Shown: in pieces, positions 18,199 through 28,862 of the stretch
Position numbering within the stretch: the first letter of the stretch is position 1
How the letters are laid out: the number at the start of each line of letters is the position of its first letter
From: Propionibacteriaceae bacterium
GTDB taxonomy: Bacteria; Actinomycetota; Actinomycetes; Propionibacteriales; Propionibacteriaceae
Reading direction: 5' to 3'
Assembly: GCA_031266665.1 (NCBI GenBank)
Contig: JAISAO010000049.1
Span: 1 to 64,000 of the forward strand
DNA length: 64,000 nucleotides
Made by a program: the position numbers and the translations under genes
The notes under the pieces: model-generated
What the model was told of the DNA's origin: nothing
The model's database searches: none
Seen by the model: the letters and a program-made list of their open reading frames with translations, nothing else

Positions 18199-18275
18199 GC
18201 CTTGATCCACCGATGGCCCCCGGGACGACAGGGCTGAGGGGGCGGCCGAGTCGGGCCGGACCCAGAGACGACGAA

Positions 18276-18301
18276 GCCCGCCCCGGTCGCCCGAGGCGGG
18301 T
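18276..18301. terminator. Hairpin between convergent recG and rpmB
   Basis: CCCGCC and GGCGGG form a short stem around a 12-nt loop. It may serve both genes. The upstream part of the gap has a dispersed-repeat half copy (TTGATCCACCGATGG, from 18203). Confidence 0.4.
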
Positions 18302-18315
18302 CCCACTTGGCCGCC

Positions 18316-18501
18316 CTAGCGGGCGACCTTGCCGGCCTTGATGCAGGCCGTGCAGACGTGCAGTCGGACGGGAGCGCCGTCCACCACCGCGCGCACCCGC
18401 TGGATATTCGGATTCCAGCGCCGCAGGGTCTTCTTCTTCGACCAGGGCACATTGTGGCCGAAGCCCGGACCCTTGGCGCAGATATCGCACACGGCAGCCA
18501 T
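18316..18501 (-). CDS. rpmB: 50S ribosomal protein L28
   Basis: A 61-residue ribosomal protein. It has two CxxC pairs (CDICAKGP near the N terminus and CTACIKAGKV near the C terminus), marking the zinc-binding form, and SKKKTLRRWNPNIQ in the middle. The ATG at 18501 follows AGGAG by 8 nt. An in-frame GTG 9 nt upstream is not needed. Confidence 0.95.
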   Translation of the reverse strand: MAAVCDICAKGPGFGHNVPWSKKKTLRRWNPNIQRVRAVVDGAPVRLHVCTACIKAGKVAR

Positions 18502-18582
18502 TGGAACCACTCCTCGTTCGCCTCCCGGACACGATCATGGCCGGACAACTGGCACAGAATACACGCCTGGCCCAAGGCCGGC

Positions 18583-19605
18583 CTAATCGACCGCCGGCCC
18601 CGCCGCCGGTCCGGCGTCGACCGCCTCCAGCACGGCGTCCATCACCAGGCCGACGTGGAGCCAGGAGGCCTCGCCCGGGTGGAACCAGTCGCTGCAGTAG
18701 ACGATGACCAGGTCGCGGCTGGGGTCGGCCCAGACGGCGCAGACGTCGGAGCCGTTGTGGCCGAAACTGTCCGGGTGGGCGCGCGAGCCCATGCCGCCGA
18801 GTTGGAAGCCGGTGCCGAAACGGGGCAGATCCGGGCTGGCCCGCCGCCGGGCGGCGGCGATGACCTCAGCCGGGATGACCTGGCCGGCCGGCGTCCGGCC
18901 GTCCCGCAGTAGGACGCCGTAGAAGTCGGCCAGGTCGCGGGCCGTGGCCTGCAGGCTGGAGGCCGGGGAGACGGCCCGGCGCTGCCGGTGGTGGTTCAGC
19001 CCGTCGGTGGTCAACTTGTCGTCCCGGTTGGCCGGGCGCAGCTTGACGGCGCGGTCCTCCAGCCCCTTGGGCAAAGCCAAGTGGCAATGCTCCAGCCCCA
19101 GAGGGGTGAAGAACTCGTCGGCCAGGAAGCGGTCGATCATCCGCCCGTCCACCCGGCGGACCACTTCGCCCAAGATGACGCCGAAGCTCAAGACGTGATA
19201 CTCGAAGACCGCCCCCGGCGGCGTCCTGGGGCGGGCGTGGGCCGCCAGCCAGACCGACCAGCGCCAGGACCGCAGCGCCACCATGTCGACGGCCAGCCAG
19301 CGGCTGGACAGCGGCACGCCGGCCGAGTGGGACAAGACCTGGCGCGGCGTGATGGCCCCTTTGCCGTGGCGGGCGTAACCGGGCCAGTGGTCGGCCAGCG
19401 GGGCGTCGAGGTCGAGTTGGCCGCGGTGGGCCAATAAGTGGACCGCCAAGGCGGTGAACGGCTTGGTCACGCTGAAGCTGTAGAACAAGTCGTCCGGGCC
19501 GCAGCCCTGGCGTTCCTCGAACAGGGTCTGACCGCCCCGGACGACCAGCAGCGACCAGACGCCGCCCCGCCCGGCGGCCAAGGACCGCGCCCGCTCCCAA
19601 CTCAT
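18583..19605 (-). CDS. Serine hydrolase of the beta-lactamase/EstB family
   Basis: A 340-residue class C beta-lactamase-like hydrolase. The active-site SxxK is SVTK near residue 45, the Tyr motif is EYHVLSFG, and FGHNGSDV replaces the KTG box. Without a signal peptide it is probably a cytoplasmic esterase or peptidase rather than a lactamase. CAAGAT lies 8 nt before the ATG. Confidence 0.86.
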   Translation of the reverse strand: MSWERARSLAAGRGGVWSLLVVRGGQTLFEERQGCGPDDLFYSFSVTKPFTALAVHLLAHRGQLDLDAPLADHWPGYARHGKGAITPRQVLSHSAGVPLSSRWLAVDMVALRSWRWSVWLAAHARPRTPPGAVFEYHVLSFGVILGEVVRRVDGRMIDRFLADEFFTPLGLEHCHLALPKGLEDRAVKLRPANRDDKLTTDGLNHHRQRRAVSPASSLQATARDLADFYGVLLRDGRTPAGQVIPAEVIAAARRRASPDLPRFGTGFQLGGMGSRAHPDSFGHNGSDVCAVWADPSRDLVIVYCSDWFHPGEASWLHVGLVMDAVLEAVDAGPAAGPAVD

Positions 19606-19704
19606 AAGGCCTCATCTTGGCACCCGGGAGAGATAAAACAGTTGTCCTCGATGACGGCTTGATCCAGGCTTAACCCGGCACGGTGAAACCGCCCGGCGGC
19701 GGGA

Positions 19705-21390
19705 TCAGGTGGCAACCACCACCGGCACGATCATGGGGCGGCCTTTGAGGGTGTTGGAGACCCAACGGCCGACGGTCCGGCGGATGACTTGCTGCAAGGC
19801 GTACTGGTCTGTCTGGCCGTCGCCCAGGGCTTGGGCCAGGTTGCGCTCGATCTGGGGCCGGACCGGTTCGAAGGCCGAGTCCGAGTCGTCCACGAAACCG
19901 CGGGCGTAGAGGTCGAGCTTGACCAACTGCTTGGCCCGGGCGTCGACCACCGCGATCACGGTGATGAAACCGGCGCTGCCCAGGATGCGCCGGTCCTGTA
20001 GCGACTCCTCGGTCAGCTCGCCCACCGAGGAGCCGTCGACGAAGATGTAGCCGGCGTCGAGCTGGCCCACCACCTGGGCCTTGCCCCGGGCCAGGTCGAT
20101 GACCGCGCCGTCTTGGACCACCAGGGCGTTGGCCGGCGGCAGGCCGGTCTTGACGGCCAGGTTGGCGTTGGCGATCAGGTGGCGGGCCTCGCCGTGGACC
20201 GGCATGACGTGGCGCGGCCGGACGATGTTGTAGCAGTAGAGCAGTTCGCCGGCGGCGGCGTGGCCCGAGACGTGGACCAAGGCGTTGCCCTTGTGAACCA
20301 CCTTGGCGCCCAGCCGGGACAAGCCGTTGATGACCCGGGAGACGGCGTTCTCGTTGCCGGGCACCAGCGAGCTGGCCAGCAGCACCGTGTCACCGGGGCC
20401 GACGGCGACGTTGGGGTGAGAGCCGTCGGCTATTCGGGCCAGGGCCGACAGGGGCTCGCCCTGGGAGCCGGTGGAGATGATGACGACTCGGGACGAGGGG
20501 TAGTGGTCGAGGTCTTTCAGCTCGATCAGCAGGTCTGAGGGAACGTCGAGGAAACCGAGGTCACGGGCCACCGTCATATTGCGGACCATCGAGCGGCCGA
20601 CGTAGACCACCTTGCGGTCGTGCAGCTTGGCCTGGCGCATGACCTGTTGGACGCGGTGGACGTGGGATGAGAAACAGGCCACCACGATCCGTTTCTCGGC
20701 CGAGTCGAAGACCTGGCGCAGGGCCGGCTCGACCTCCAACTCGCCGGTGGTGAAGCCGGGGACCTCGGCGTTGGTCGAGTCGACCATGAACAGGTCCACG
20801 CCCTCCTCGCCCAGCCGGGCGAAGGACCGCAGATCGGTGATGCGGCCGTCCAGCGGCAACTGGTCCATCTTGAAGTCGCCGGTGTGCAGGACCAGCCCGC
20901 CGGCGGTGCGCAGGCAGACGGCCAGGGCGTCGGGGATGGAGTGGTTGACGGCGATGAACTCGACGTCGTACTGGCGGCCGATCCCCAGACGCTCCCCGGC
21001 CGCCGTCTCACGGAAATCGACATTGCGCAGGCGGTGCTCTTTCAACTTCGTCCGCACCAGCGCCAGGGTCAGCTTGGAGCCGTAGACCGGGATGTCGGAA
21101 CGACGTTTGAGCAGATAGGGCACGGCCCCGATGTGGTCCTCGTGGCCGTGGGTCAAGACCAGGCCGACGACATCGTCCAGCCGGTCGGCGATGAGGTCGA
21201 AGCCGGGCAGGATGAGGTCGACCCCGGGATGGTCGTCCTCCGGGAACAAAACGCCGGCGTCGATGATCAACAACTCGCCGTTGATCTCGAAAACGGTCAT
21301 ATTGCGTCCGACGTCGCCCAGCCCGCCCAGGGGGAGGACGCGCAAGATGTTACGGGATAGGGGGGGAGGTGTCTTTGATTCGTCTGGCAC
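19705..21390 (-). CDS. rnj: Ribonuclease J
   Basis: A metallo-beta-lactamase/beta-CASP nuclease with 5'-exo and endo activity in mRNA decay and rRNA maturation. The 561-residue protein shows the zinc motif THGHEDH near residue 80, HTGDFKMD, and MVDSTNAEVPGFT. The beta-CASP domain and C-terminal domain follow. The GTG start is preceded by TACACT with 6-nt spacing. The dapA neighbour often found beside actinobacterial rnj is absent; here secA lies upstream. Confidence 0.94.
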   Translation of the reverse strand: MPDESKTPPPLSRNILRVLPLGGLGDVGRNMTVFEINGELLIIDAGVLFPEDDHPGVDLILPGFDLIADRLDDVVGLVLTHGHEDHIGAVPYLLKRRSDIPVYGSKLTLALVRTKLKEHRLRNVDFRETAAGERLGIGRQYDVEFIAVNHSIPDALAVCLRTAGGLVLHTGDFKMDQLPLDGRITDLRSFARLGEEGVDLFMVDSTNAEVPGFTTGELEVEPALRQVFDSAEKRIVVACFSSHVHRVQQVMRQAKLHDRKVVYVGRSMVRNMTVARDLGFLDVPSDLLIELKDLDHYPSSRVVIISTGSQGEPLSALARIADGSHPNVAVGPGDTVLLASSLVPGNENAVSRVINGLSRLGAKVVHKGNALVHVSGHAAAGELLYCYNIVRPRHVMPVHGEARHLIANANLAVKTGLPPANALVVQDGAVIDLARGKAQVVGQLDAGYIFVDGSSVGELTEESLQDRRILGSAGFITVIAVVDARAKQLVKLDLYARGFVDDSDSAFEPVRPQIERNLAQALGDGQTDQYALQQVIRRTVGRWVSNTLKGRPMIVPVVVAT

Positions 21391-21396
21391 GCCGTC

Positions 21397-21402
21397 AGTG
21401 TA
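21397..21402 (-). promoter_or_regulatory. -10-like box of rnj (leaderless)
   Basis: On the minus strand TACACT, GACGGC, then GTG at 21390 (6-nt spacing). Confidence 0.45.
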
Positions 21403-21450
21403 GTCGAGGCCCTAACCGCCCGGGGCCGAAGACGGGGCTGACGACGGGGC

Positions 21451-24294
<2,844 letters not shown>

Positions 24295-24398
24295 GGGGCC
24301 TACCTACTTCTGGCTGGACGTCACGAACAGGCCCCATGCTACCGTCCCGCCTCCCGTCGGCCGCCCGGCGGCGGCCGGGAGCGGTCCGTCCGCAGCGG

Positions 24399-25007
24399 TC
24401 AGTCGATCACCGTCAGATGGATGACGCCGTAGTCGTAGGCCTTGCGCCGGTAGACCACCGAGGGCTTGGCGGTGGCCTGGTCGACGAAGAGGAAGAAGTC
24501 GTGGCCGACCAATTCCATCTCGTCCAAGGCCTGGGCCAGGGTCAGGGGAGCGGAGGCGAAGTGCTTCTCGCGCACCACCAGCGGCCCGTCGCCTTGGACC
24601 TCCAGGCCGGCCATGGTCCGCACCGGGACCGGGGCGGCGACGGCCTGAGCCGGGGAAGCCTCGGTCTGGTCGAAGGTCTTGGACATGGAGCGCAAATTGT
24701 GATTGTGGTCGCGGCGGCGGTCGGCGGCCTTGCGCAGTTGGGCCTTGAGCCGGTCGAGGGCCCGCTCGAAGGCGATCGTCTTGTCGTCGGCCACGGCCTC
24801 GGCCCGCACCACCGGACCCTTGCCGATCAGCGTGATCTCGACCCGGACGGCCTGGTCCGGCTGACGGCGGCCCTCGCCGGCCGTGGCCAAGACCTCGGCC
24901 CGGATGACGCGGTCGGCGAACTTGTCCAAACCGGCCAGTCGGCCGGCGACCAGTTGTCTGAAATTGTCATTGATCTGGCAATGGCGCCCTTGCACCACGA
25001 TGTCCAT
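24399..25007 (-). CDS. hpf: Ribosome hibernation promoting factor (long form)
   Basis: Binds and dimerises inactive ribosomes in stationary phase. The 202-residue protein has the N-terminal HPF/RaiA domain (MDIVVQGRHCQINDNF onward) and a C-terminal dimerisation domain with KHFASAPLTLAQALDEMELVGH. The ATG at 25007 is chosen because GGGAGG precedes it by 5 nt; an in-frame upstream start would add 16 residues without support. Confidence 0.94.
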   Translation of the reverse strand: MDIVVQGRHCQINDNFRQLVAGRLAGLDKFADRVIRAEVLATAGEGRRQPDQAVRVEITLIGKGPVVRAEAVADDKTIAFERALDRLKAQLRKAADRRRDHNHNLRSMSKTFDQTEASPAQAVAAPVPVRTMAGLEVQGDGPLVVREKHFASAPLTLAQALDEMELVGHDFFLFVDQATAKPSVVYRRKAYDYGVIHLTVID

Positions 25008-25129
25008 CTGGCCTCCCTCGTCTCGGTCCGGCTGAGCCGGCGCCGGTTTGACCATGGGGCTGGCTCCGACGGCCGTCCCCTGGGATCAACCGTAGCAATG
25101 GTTCGCCGCCAGCCGCCGGACACCGGGAC

Positions 25130-25209
25130 GTAACTTGGCCGAACCACTGCTGTAACCTGGACGAACTGCTGGCGTAACCCGGCGGCCGCGGCCGTGACCG
25201 AGGTGTAAC
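25130..25209 (+). promoter_or_regulatory. GlnR-like operator of amt-glnK
   Basis: Pentamers recur with an 11-bp period: GTAAC (25130), GAACC (25141), GTAAC (25152), GAACT (25163), GTAAC (25174). A further pair, GTGAC (25194) and GTAAC (25205), follows at the same spacing. This matches the known actinobacterial GlnR pattern of alternating GTnAC and GAAAC boxes separated by 6 nt. The array ends about 45 bp before the amt start. Confidence 0.75.
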
Positions 25210-25241
25210 CGGACCCGCCGCCAGGCGTAATCGAGGCTCTG

Positions 25242-25247
25242 CAAGAT
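25242..25247 (+). promoter_or_regulatory. -10-like box of amt (leaderless)
   Basis: CAAGAT, CGACGGC, then the ATG at 25255 (7-nt spacing). It lies downstream of the GlnR-like array, as expected for an activated promoter. Confidence 0.42.
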
Positions 25248-25254
25248 CGACGGC

Positions 25255-26628
25255 ATGACAATCATTGAACTATCGGCCGGCGACACCGCCTGGGTCTTGA
25301 CGGCGGCCTCGCTGGTCTTCTTGATGACTCCCGGTCTGGCCATGTTCTACGGCGGTATGACCCGCGCTTTCAGCGCCTTGAACATGATGATGATGAGCTT
25401 CGCCGCCATGGGCGTGGTGGCCGTGCTGTGGATCCTCTACGGCTTCGGCCTGTCCTTCGGCCCGGACGTCGGCGGCCTGTTCGGCGATCCCAGGGGCTTC
25501 CTCGGCTTGAGCGCCTTGTTCGAGCAGCCCGAGGCCCTCTACGGCGACAACATCCCGGTCTTCGCCTTCGTCGCCTTCCAAGCCGCCTTCGCCATCATCA
25601 CAGTGGCCCTGGTGTCCGGCGCCCTGGCCGACCGGATGAAGTTCGGCGCCTGGCTGGTCTTCACCGGGCTGTGGGCCACGCTGGTCTACTTCCCGGCCGC
25701 CCACATGGTCTTCTCCTTCGACGGCTACGTCTCCGGGAAGGGCGGCTGGATCGCCAACGACATCACCATCGGCGCCGTCACCGGGGCGATCGACTTCGCC
25801 GGCGGCACCGCCATCCACATCAACGCCGGCGCCGCCGGACTGGTGGCCGCCTTGATCCTGGGCCGGCGCATCGGCTTCGGCAGCCGGCCGATGCGCCCGC
25901 ACAACATGACCTTGGTGATGTTGGGGGCCGGCCTGCTCTGGTTCGGCTGGTTCGGCTTCAACGCCGGCTCCGCCCTGGCGGCCGACGGCACGGCCTCCTA
26001 CGTCTGGGTCAACACCTTGGGGGCCACCGGCGCGGCCATGATCGGCTGGATGCTGACGGAGAAACTGCGCGACGGCCGTTTCACCTCCCTGGGGGCGGCC
26101 TCGGGAGCGGTGGCCGGCCTGGTGGCGATCACGCCCTCCTGTGTGGCCGTGTCCCCGGTCGGCGCCATCGCCATCGGTTTGGCCGCCGGGGTGGTCTGCG
26201 CCATGGCCGTGACCTGGAAGTTCAAGCTGGGCTACGACGACTCGCTCGACGTGGTCGGCGTCCACCTGGTGGGCGGACTGGTCGGCACCTTGCTGATCGG
26301 CCTGTTCAGCGTCGACGACGGCCTGCTCTACGGCCACGGCCCGGCCCGGCTGGCCGTCCAGGCTGTCGGCGCCTTCTCCTTGATGGCCTACTCGGCCGTC
26401 GTCACGGCCGTGATCGTCTTATCCATCAAGCAGGTCATGGGGTTGCGACTGTCGTCGGCCGACGAGTTGGCCGGCATCGACCTGGCCGAGCACGCCGAGG
26501 CGGCCTACGACCTGTCCAACGTCCGCTACGCCTCCTACCCCGGTCTCAGCCACACCGTGGTGGTGCCGGCCCGGGAGGACTTCTCCCCCAGCGCCACCAC
26601 CACCACCGATTTGGGAGGGCAGTCATGA
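25255..26628 (+). CDS. amt: Ammonium transporter Amt
   Basis: A trimeric membrane channel that takes up ammonium. It is 457 residues with about 11 transmembrane helices (PGLAMFYGGMTR in the first). The twin pore histidines are in FAGGTAIHINAG and DVVGVHLVGG. The cytoplasmic tail ends after a Ser/Thr-rich stretch. Its stop overlaps the glnK start (ATGA), so the two are translationally coupled, consistent with GlnK blocking the pore. Expression is probably nitrogen-controlled by the upstream array. Confidence 0.96.
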   Translation: MTIIELSAGDTAWVLTAASLVFLMTPGLAMFYGGMTRAFSALNMMMMSFAAMGVVAVLWILYGFGLSFGPDVGGLFGDPRGFLGLSALFEQPEALYGDNIPVFAFVAFQAAFAIITVALVSGALADRMKFGAWLVFTGLWATLVYFPAAHMVFSFDGYVSGKGGWIANDITIGAVTGAIDFAGGTAIHINAGAAGLVAALILGRRIGFGSRPMRPHNMTLVMLGAGLLWFGWFGFNAGSALAADGTASYVWVNTLGATGAAMIGWMLTEKLRDGRFTSLGAASGAVAGLVAITPSCVAVSPVGAIAIGLAAGVVCAMAVTWKFKLGYDDSLDVVGVHLVGGLVGTLLIGLFSVDDGLLYGHGPARLAVQAVGAFSLMAYSAVVTAVIVLSIKQVMGLRLSSADELAGIDLAEHAEAAYDLSNVRYASYPGLSHTVVVPAREDFSPSATTTTDLGGQS

Positions 26629-26963
26629 AACTGATCACCGCCATCATCCGGCCGGACAAGCTGAGCGACGTCCAGATCGCCTTGGCCCAGCACCAGGTCG
26701 TCGGCATGACGATCTCCGAGTGCAGCGGCCACGCCCGTCAGCCGGGCCACAACGAGGTCTACCGGGGAGCCGAGTTCACCATCGACTTCGTGCTCAAAGT
26801 CAAGATCGAGATCCTGGCCCGCGACGCCGCCGTCGACCAGCTCATCGCCGTCATCGTGGAGTCCGCCCACAGCGGCCAGGTGGGCGACGGCCTGATCTGG
26901 GTGACCGAAATCGGCCAAGCCGTCCGCATCCGCACCGGCGAGTGCAACGCCGAGGCCGTCTGA
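26625..26963 (+). CDS. glnK: Nitrogen regulatory PII protein GlnK
   Basis: A 112-residue trimeric sensor of 2-oxoglutarate, ATP and ADP that gates Amt. The fold is complete: MKLITAIIRPDKL start, T-loop, B-loop VGDGLIWV, and C-terminal IRTGE. In the T-loop Tyr46 is kept (EVYRGAEF), but position 51, the uridylylated/adenylylated Tyr of most PII proteins, is Phe. No glnD follows, although it commonly forms amt-glnK-glnD in actinobacteria. GGGAGG lies 6 nt before the ATG, inside amt. Confidence 0.95.
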   Translation: MKLITAIIRPDKLSDVQIALAQHQVVGMTISECSGHARQPGHNEVYRGAEFTIDFVLKVKIEILARDAAVDQLIAVIVESAHSGQVGDGLIWVTEIGQAVRIRTGECNAEAV

Positions 26964-26985
26964 CACCACGCGGCGCCACTCTCAC

Positions 26986-27022
26986 GGCCGGCCCCGGCGG
27001 GACTCCCCCGCCGGGGCCGGCC
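26986..27022 (+). terminator. Strong hairpin terminator of amt-glnK
   Basis: A perfect 16-bp stem (26986-27001 with 27007-27022, GGCCGGCCCCGGCGGG) with a 5-nt loop, 22 nt after the glnK stop. Confidence 0.75.
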
Positions 27023-27146
27023 GCGTCGTGTTGGTGGGGTCGACGGCCAGACCATCCCGCTCGCCGGACGCAGCCAGACCTCGCCAGCCCCTTGGCGCCG
27101 GCGGACGACCATCTCGCCGCAGTGGTCGGCCATGGCCGTCTGCGGT

Positions 27147-27167
27147 GGAGAGGCGGACCATTATGCC
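27147..27167. repeat. 21-bp direct repeat flanking fic, left copy
   Basis: Matches 28633-28653 at 19 of 21 positions (GGAGAGGcGGACCAtTATGCC). The two copies bracket the fic gene about 1.5 kb apart. On the minus strand both encode similar peptides (TGIMVRLS and SGIVVHLS), so they may be remnants of one gene family rather than attachment sites. Confidence 0.45.
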
Positions 27168-27181
27168 GGTGGAGTCGACCG

Positions 27182-28195
27182 TCACGCCTCTCCGTCCTCG
27201 ACCACCAGCCAGCGGCCGGCCTTGGCCGAGCCGAGCCGACTGATCGACCCGGCGGCCTTGAGCGCCTGTAGCTGCCGCTCGATGGTCCGGGGGGTCCTCC
27301 CCAGGCGGGCCGCCAGCGCCGCCGCGCTGAGCGTCGGCTCGTCCCGGAGCAGCCGCAACACTGCCTCGGGGCCTCTTACTCCGACATTTACTCCGACATT
27401 TACTCCGACATTTGTCGCTGTGGAGCGCGTCCTGGCCTCGTAACCGACCAGCGACTCCTCGACCACGTCCAACATGTAGTCGATGAACCGGGCGGCGTCG
27501 ATCTCCGGCTCGCGGGAGGCTTGGAGCGCCCGGTAGTAGTCATCCTGACGCTGTCGGATCAGCGTCTCGACCGGCATCCAGGCGAAGATGGGCCGCCAGC
27601 GGCTGAGGATCAAGGTCTGCCACAGCCGGCCGATGCGCCCGTTGCCGTCCCGGAACGGATGGATGTGCTCGATCAGGAAGTGGGTGGCGCTGGAGACGAC
27701 CAGCGGGTGGTCGGTCGACCGGCCGCCGTATTCCAGCAGTTCCGAGATCAGCCGGGGCACCTTCTCCACCCGCGATCCGCTGTGGACGACCTCGCCCGCG
27801 GCGTTCACGATGTCCACGTCCACACTGCGGAAGGCCCCGGCCTGCTCGACCAATCCCGCCATCAAGACTTGATGCGCCCGCAGGAAGTCTGCCACGTCCC
27901 AGGGGTTCAGCGAGTCGAGCGCGTCATAGGCCGCCAGCGCGTTCTCCACTTCTTTCACATCTCGCGGCGGCGCGACCACCGGCTTGCCCCCCGCCACATC
28001 CTCGACCTGGGCGACCGACAACCGGTTGCCCTCGATGGCGGTGGACGAATGCACCGACCAGACGCGGTTCGTCCGGCGCAGCTCCAGCTTGTCCCGGACG
28101 ATCTCCTCCAAAGCGCTGACCCGTCCGACCAACTCGACGATACGCTCGATCCGCCCGTCCCACTCGGGCCGCTTGGTGTAGAACTCCGGTATCAC
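27182..28195 (-). CDS. Fic-domain protein with C-terminal winged helix
   Basis: A predicted AMPylator (class II Fic). The 337-residue protein carries the inhibitory helix SSTAIEGNR (S/T-x3-EG/N form) around residue 50, the catalytic loop HPFRDGNGRIGRLW around residue 190, and a helix-turn-helix domain at the C terminus (AALAARLGRTPRTIERQLQ). Between them is a NVGVNVGVNVGV stretch encoded by a perfect 12-bp triplicate. The GTG at 28195 follows GGGAGGGA; the longer upstream frame is unsupported. It stands alone without a recognisable antitoxin. A 67-residue frame starts at a GTGA overlap with its stop but looks non-coding. Confidence 0.9.
   Translation of the reverse strand: MIPEFYTKRPEWDGRIERIVELVGRVSALEEIVRDKLELRRTNRVWSVHSSTAIEGNRLSVAQVEDVAGGKPVVAPPRDVKEVENALAAYDALDSLNPWDVADFLRAHQVLMAGLVEQAGAFRSVDVDIVNAAGEVVHSGSRVEKVPRLISELLEYGGRSTDHPLVVSSATHFLIEHIHPFRDGNGRIGRLWQTLILSRWRPIFAWMPVETLIRQRQDDYYRALQASREPEIDAARFIDYMLDVVEESLVGYEARTRSTATNVGVNVGVNVGVRGPEAVLRLLRDEPTLSAAALAARLGRTPRTIERQLQALKAAGSISRLGSAKAGRWLVVEDGEA
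27377..27412 (-). repeat. 12-bp x3 tandem repeat inside fic
   Basis: TACTCCGACATT is repeated three times exactly, encoding the NVGV units. Copy changes would stay in frame and alter linker length. Confidence 0.85.
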
Positions 28196-28862
28196 AACGC
28201 TCCCTCCCGGCCAACTACCACCTCGGAGTTGATCGTTGTCGGGCGCAGGCCCGCCTGGCCGTCCTCGCTCGCCGTCATACGGTGCAGCGTATCGCCCGCC
28301 CGCGACACCCGGGCCGAGCCGGGACGGACGCCGCCGGACGCCCGGCCCATCCGCTCGTAGTGGTGTCGTCGCCACACAGGGGCCGGCCCGAACGGGCGCC
28401 GTATGGCGTGCCTGCCGGCGACGGGCCGGCTAGGGCCGGTCTCGCCCCTCCGTCGGCGGCCGCGCCACCGCGAGCCGTCGCCTCCTGGACCCGCCCGAGC
28501 CTCGATGATCGAGCCGGCCGGGCGAGTCAGGCCAACCGCCGGACGAATCTCCATGACTTTTTTCGCCATCTCGCCCAACGGGCCAGAGTGTCGGCAAGAC
28601 CGGCTTGATTGACTGGGGCCACCGACTCGAACCGGAGAGGTGGACCACTATGCCACTAACGTCAATCACCAAATCACCGTCGACGCCGCGCCCCTCGGAC
28701 CGCCCGGCCCAGAACTCGATCACCGCCTTGGCGCCGCCCCCGGTCGCCACGGCCAAACCGAGCCGACGCGACCTGGGGTGCTTCTAACCCGCCCGAGCGA
28801 CCCGCCGGGGCGTTGGCCCGCAGCCCGGGCCGCCCGCGACCGGCGCCGCCTCCGGTCGCTGC
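28196..28862. other. 667-bp gene-poor gap between fic and the MFS gene
   Basis: Holds the fic ribosome binding site, the right copy of the 21-bp repeat (28633-28653) and GC-rich sequence. A minus frame of 108 codons (28430-28756) contains a protein-like stretch (VDGDLVIDVSGIVVHLSG) and then becomes low-complexity. It may be a decayed gene. I see no intact gene or RNA. Confidence 0.4.
28633..28653. repeat. 21-bp direct repeat flanking fic, right copy
   Basis: Partner of 27147-27167, with two mismatches. Confidence 0.45.

Noticed and set aside
25428-26963. A 511-residue protein fused to GlnK
   Set aside because: The frame before 26625 is the out-of-frame shadow of amt. The real glnK begins at ATG 26625 in an ATGA overlap.
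26982-27185. A 67-residue gene overlapping the fic stop (GTGA)
   Set aside because: Only the first ~12 residues look protein-like. The remainder has shadow composition and covers the glnK terminator hairpin.
28610-28640. tRNA T-arm-like sequence (GGTTCGAGTC on the minus strand)
   Set aside because: The flanking bases cannot form a T-stem and no acceptor or anticodon arm is present.
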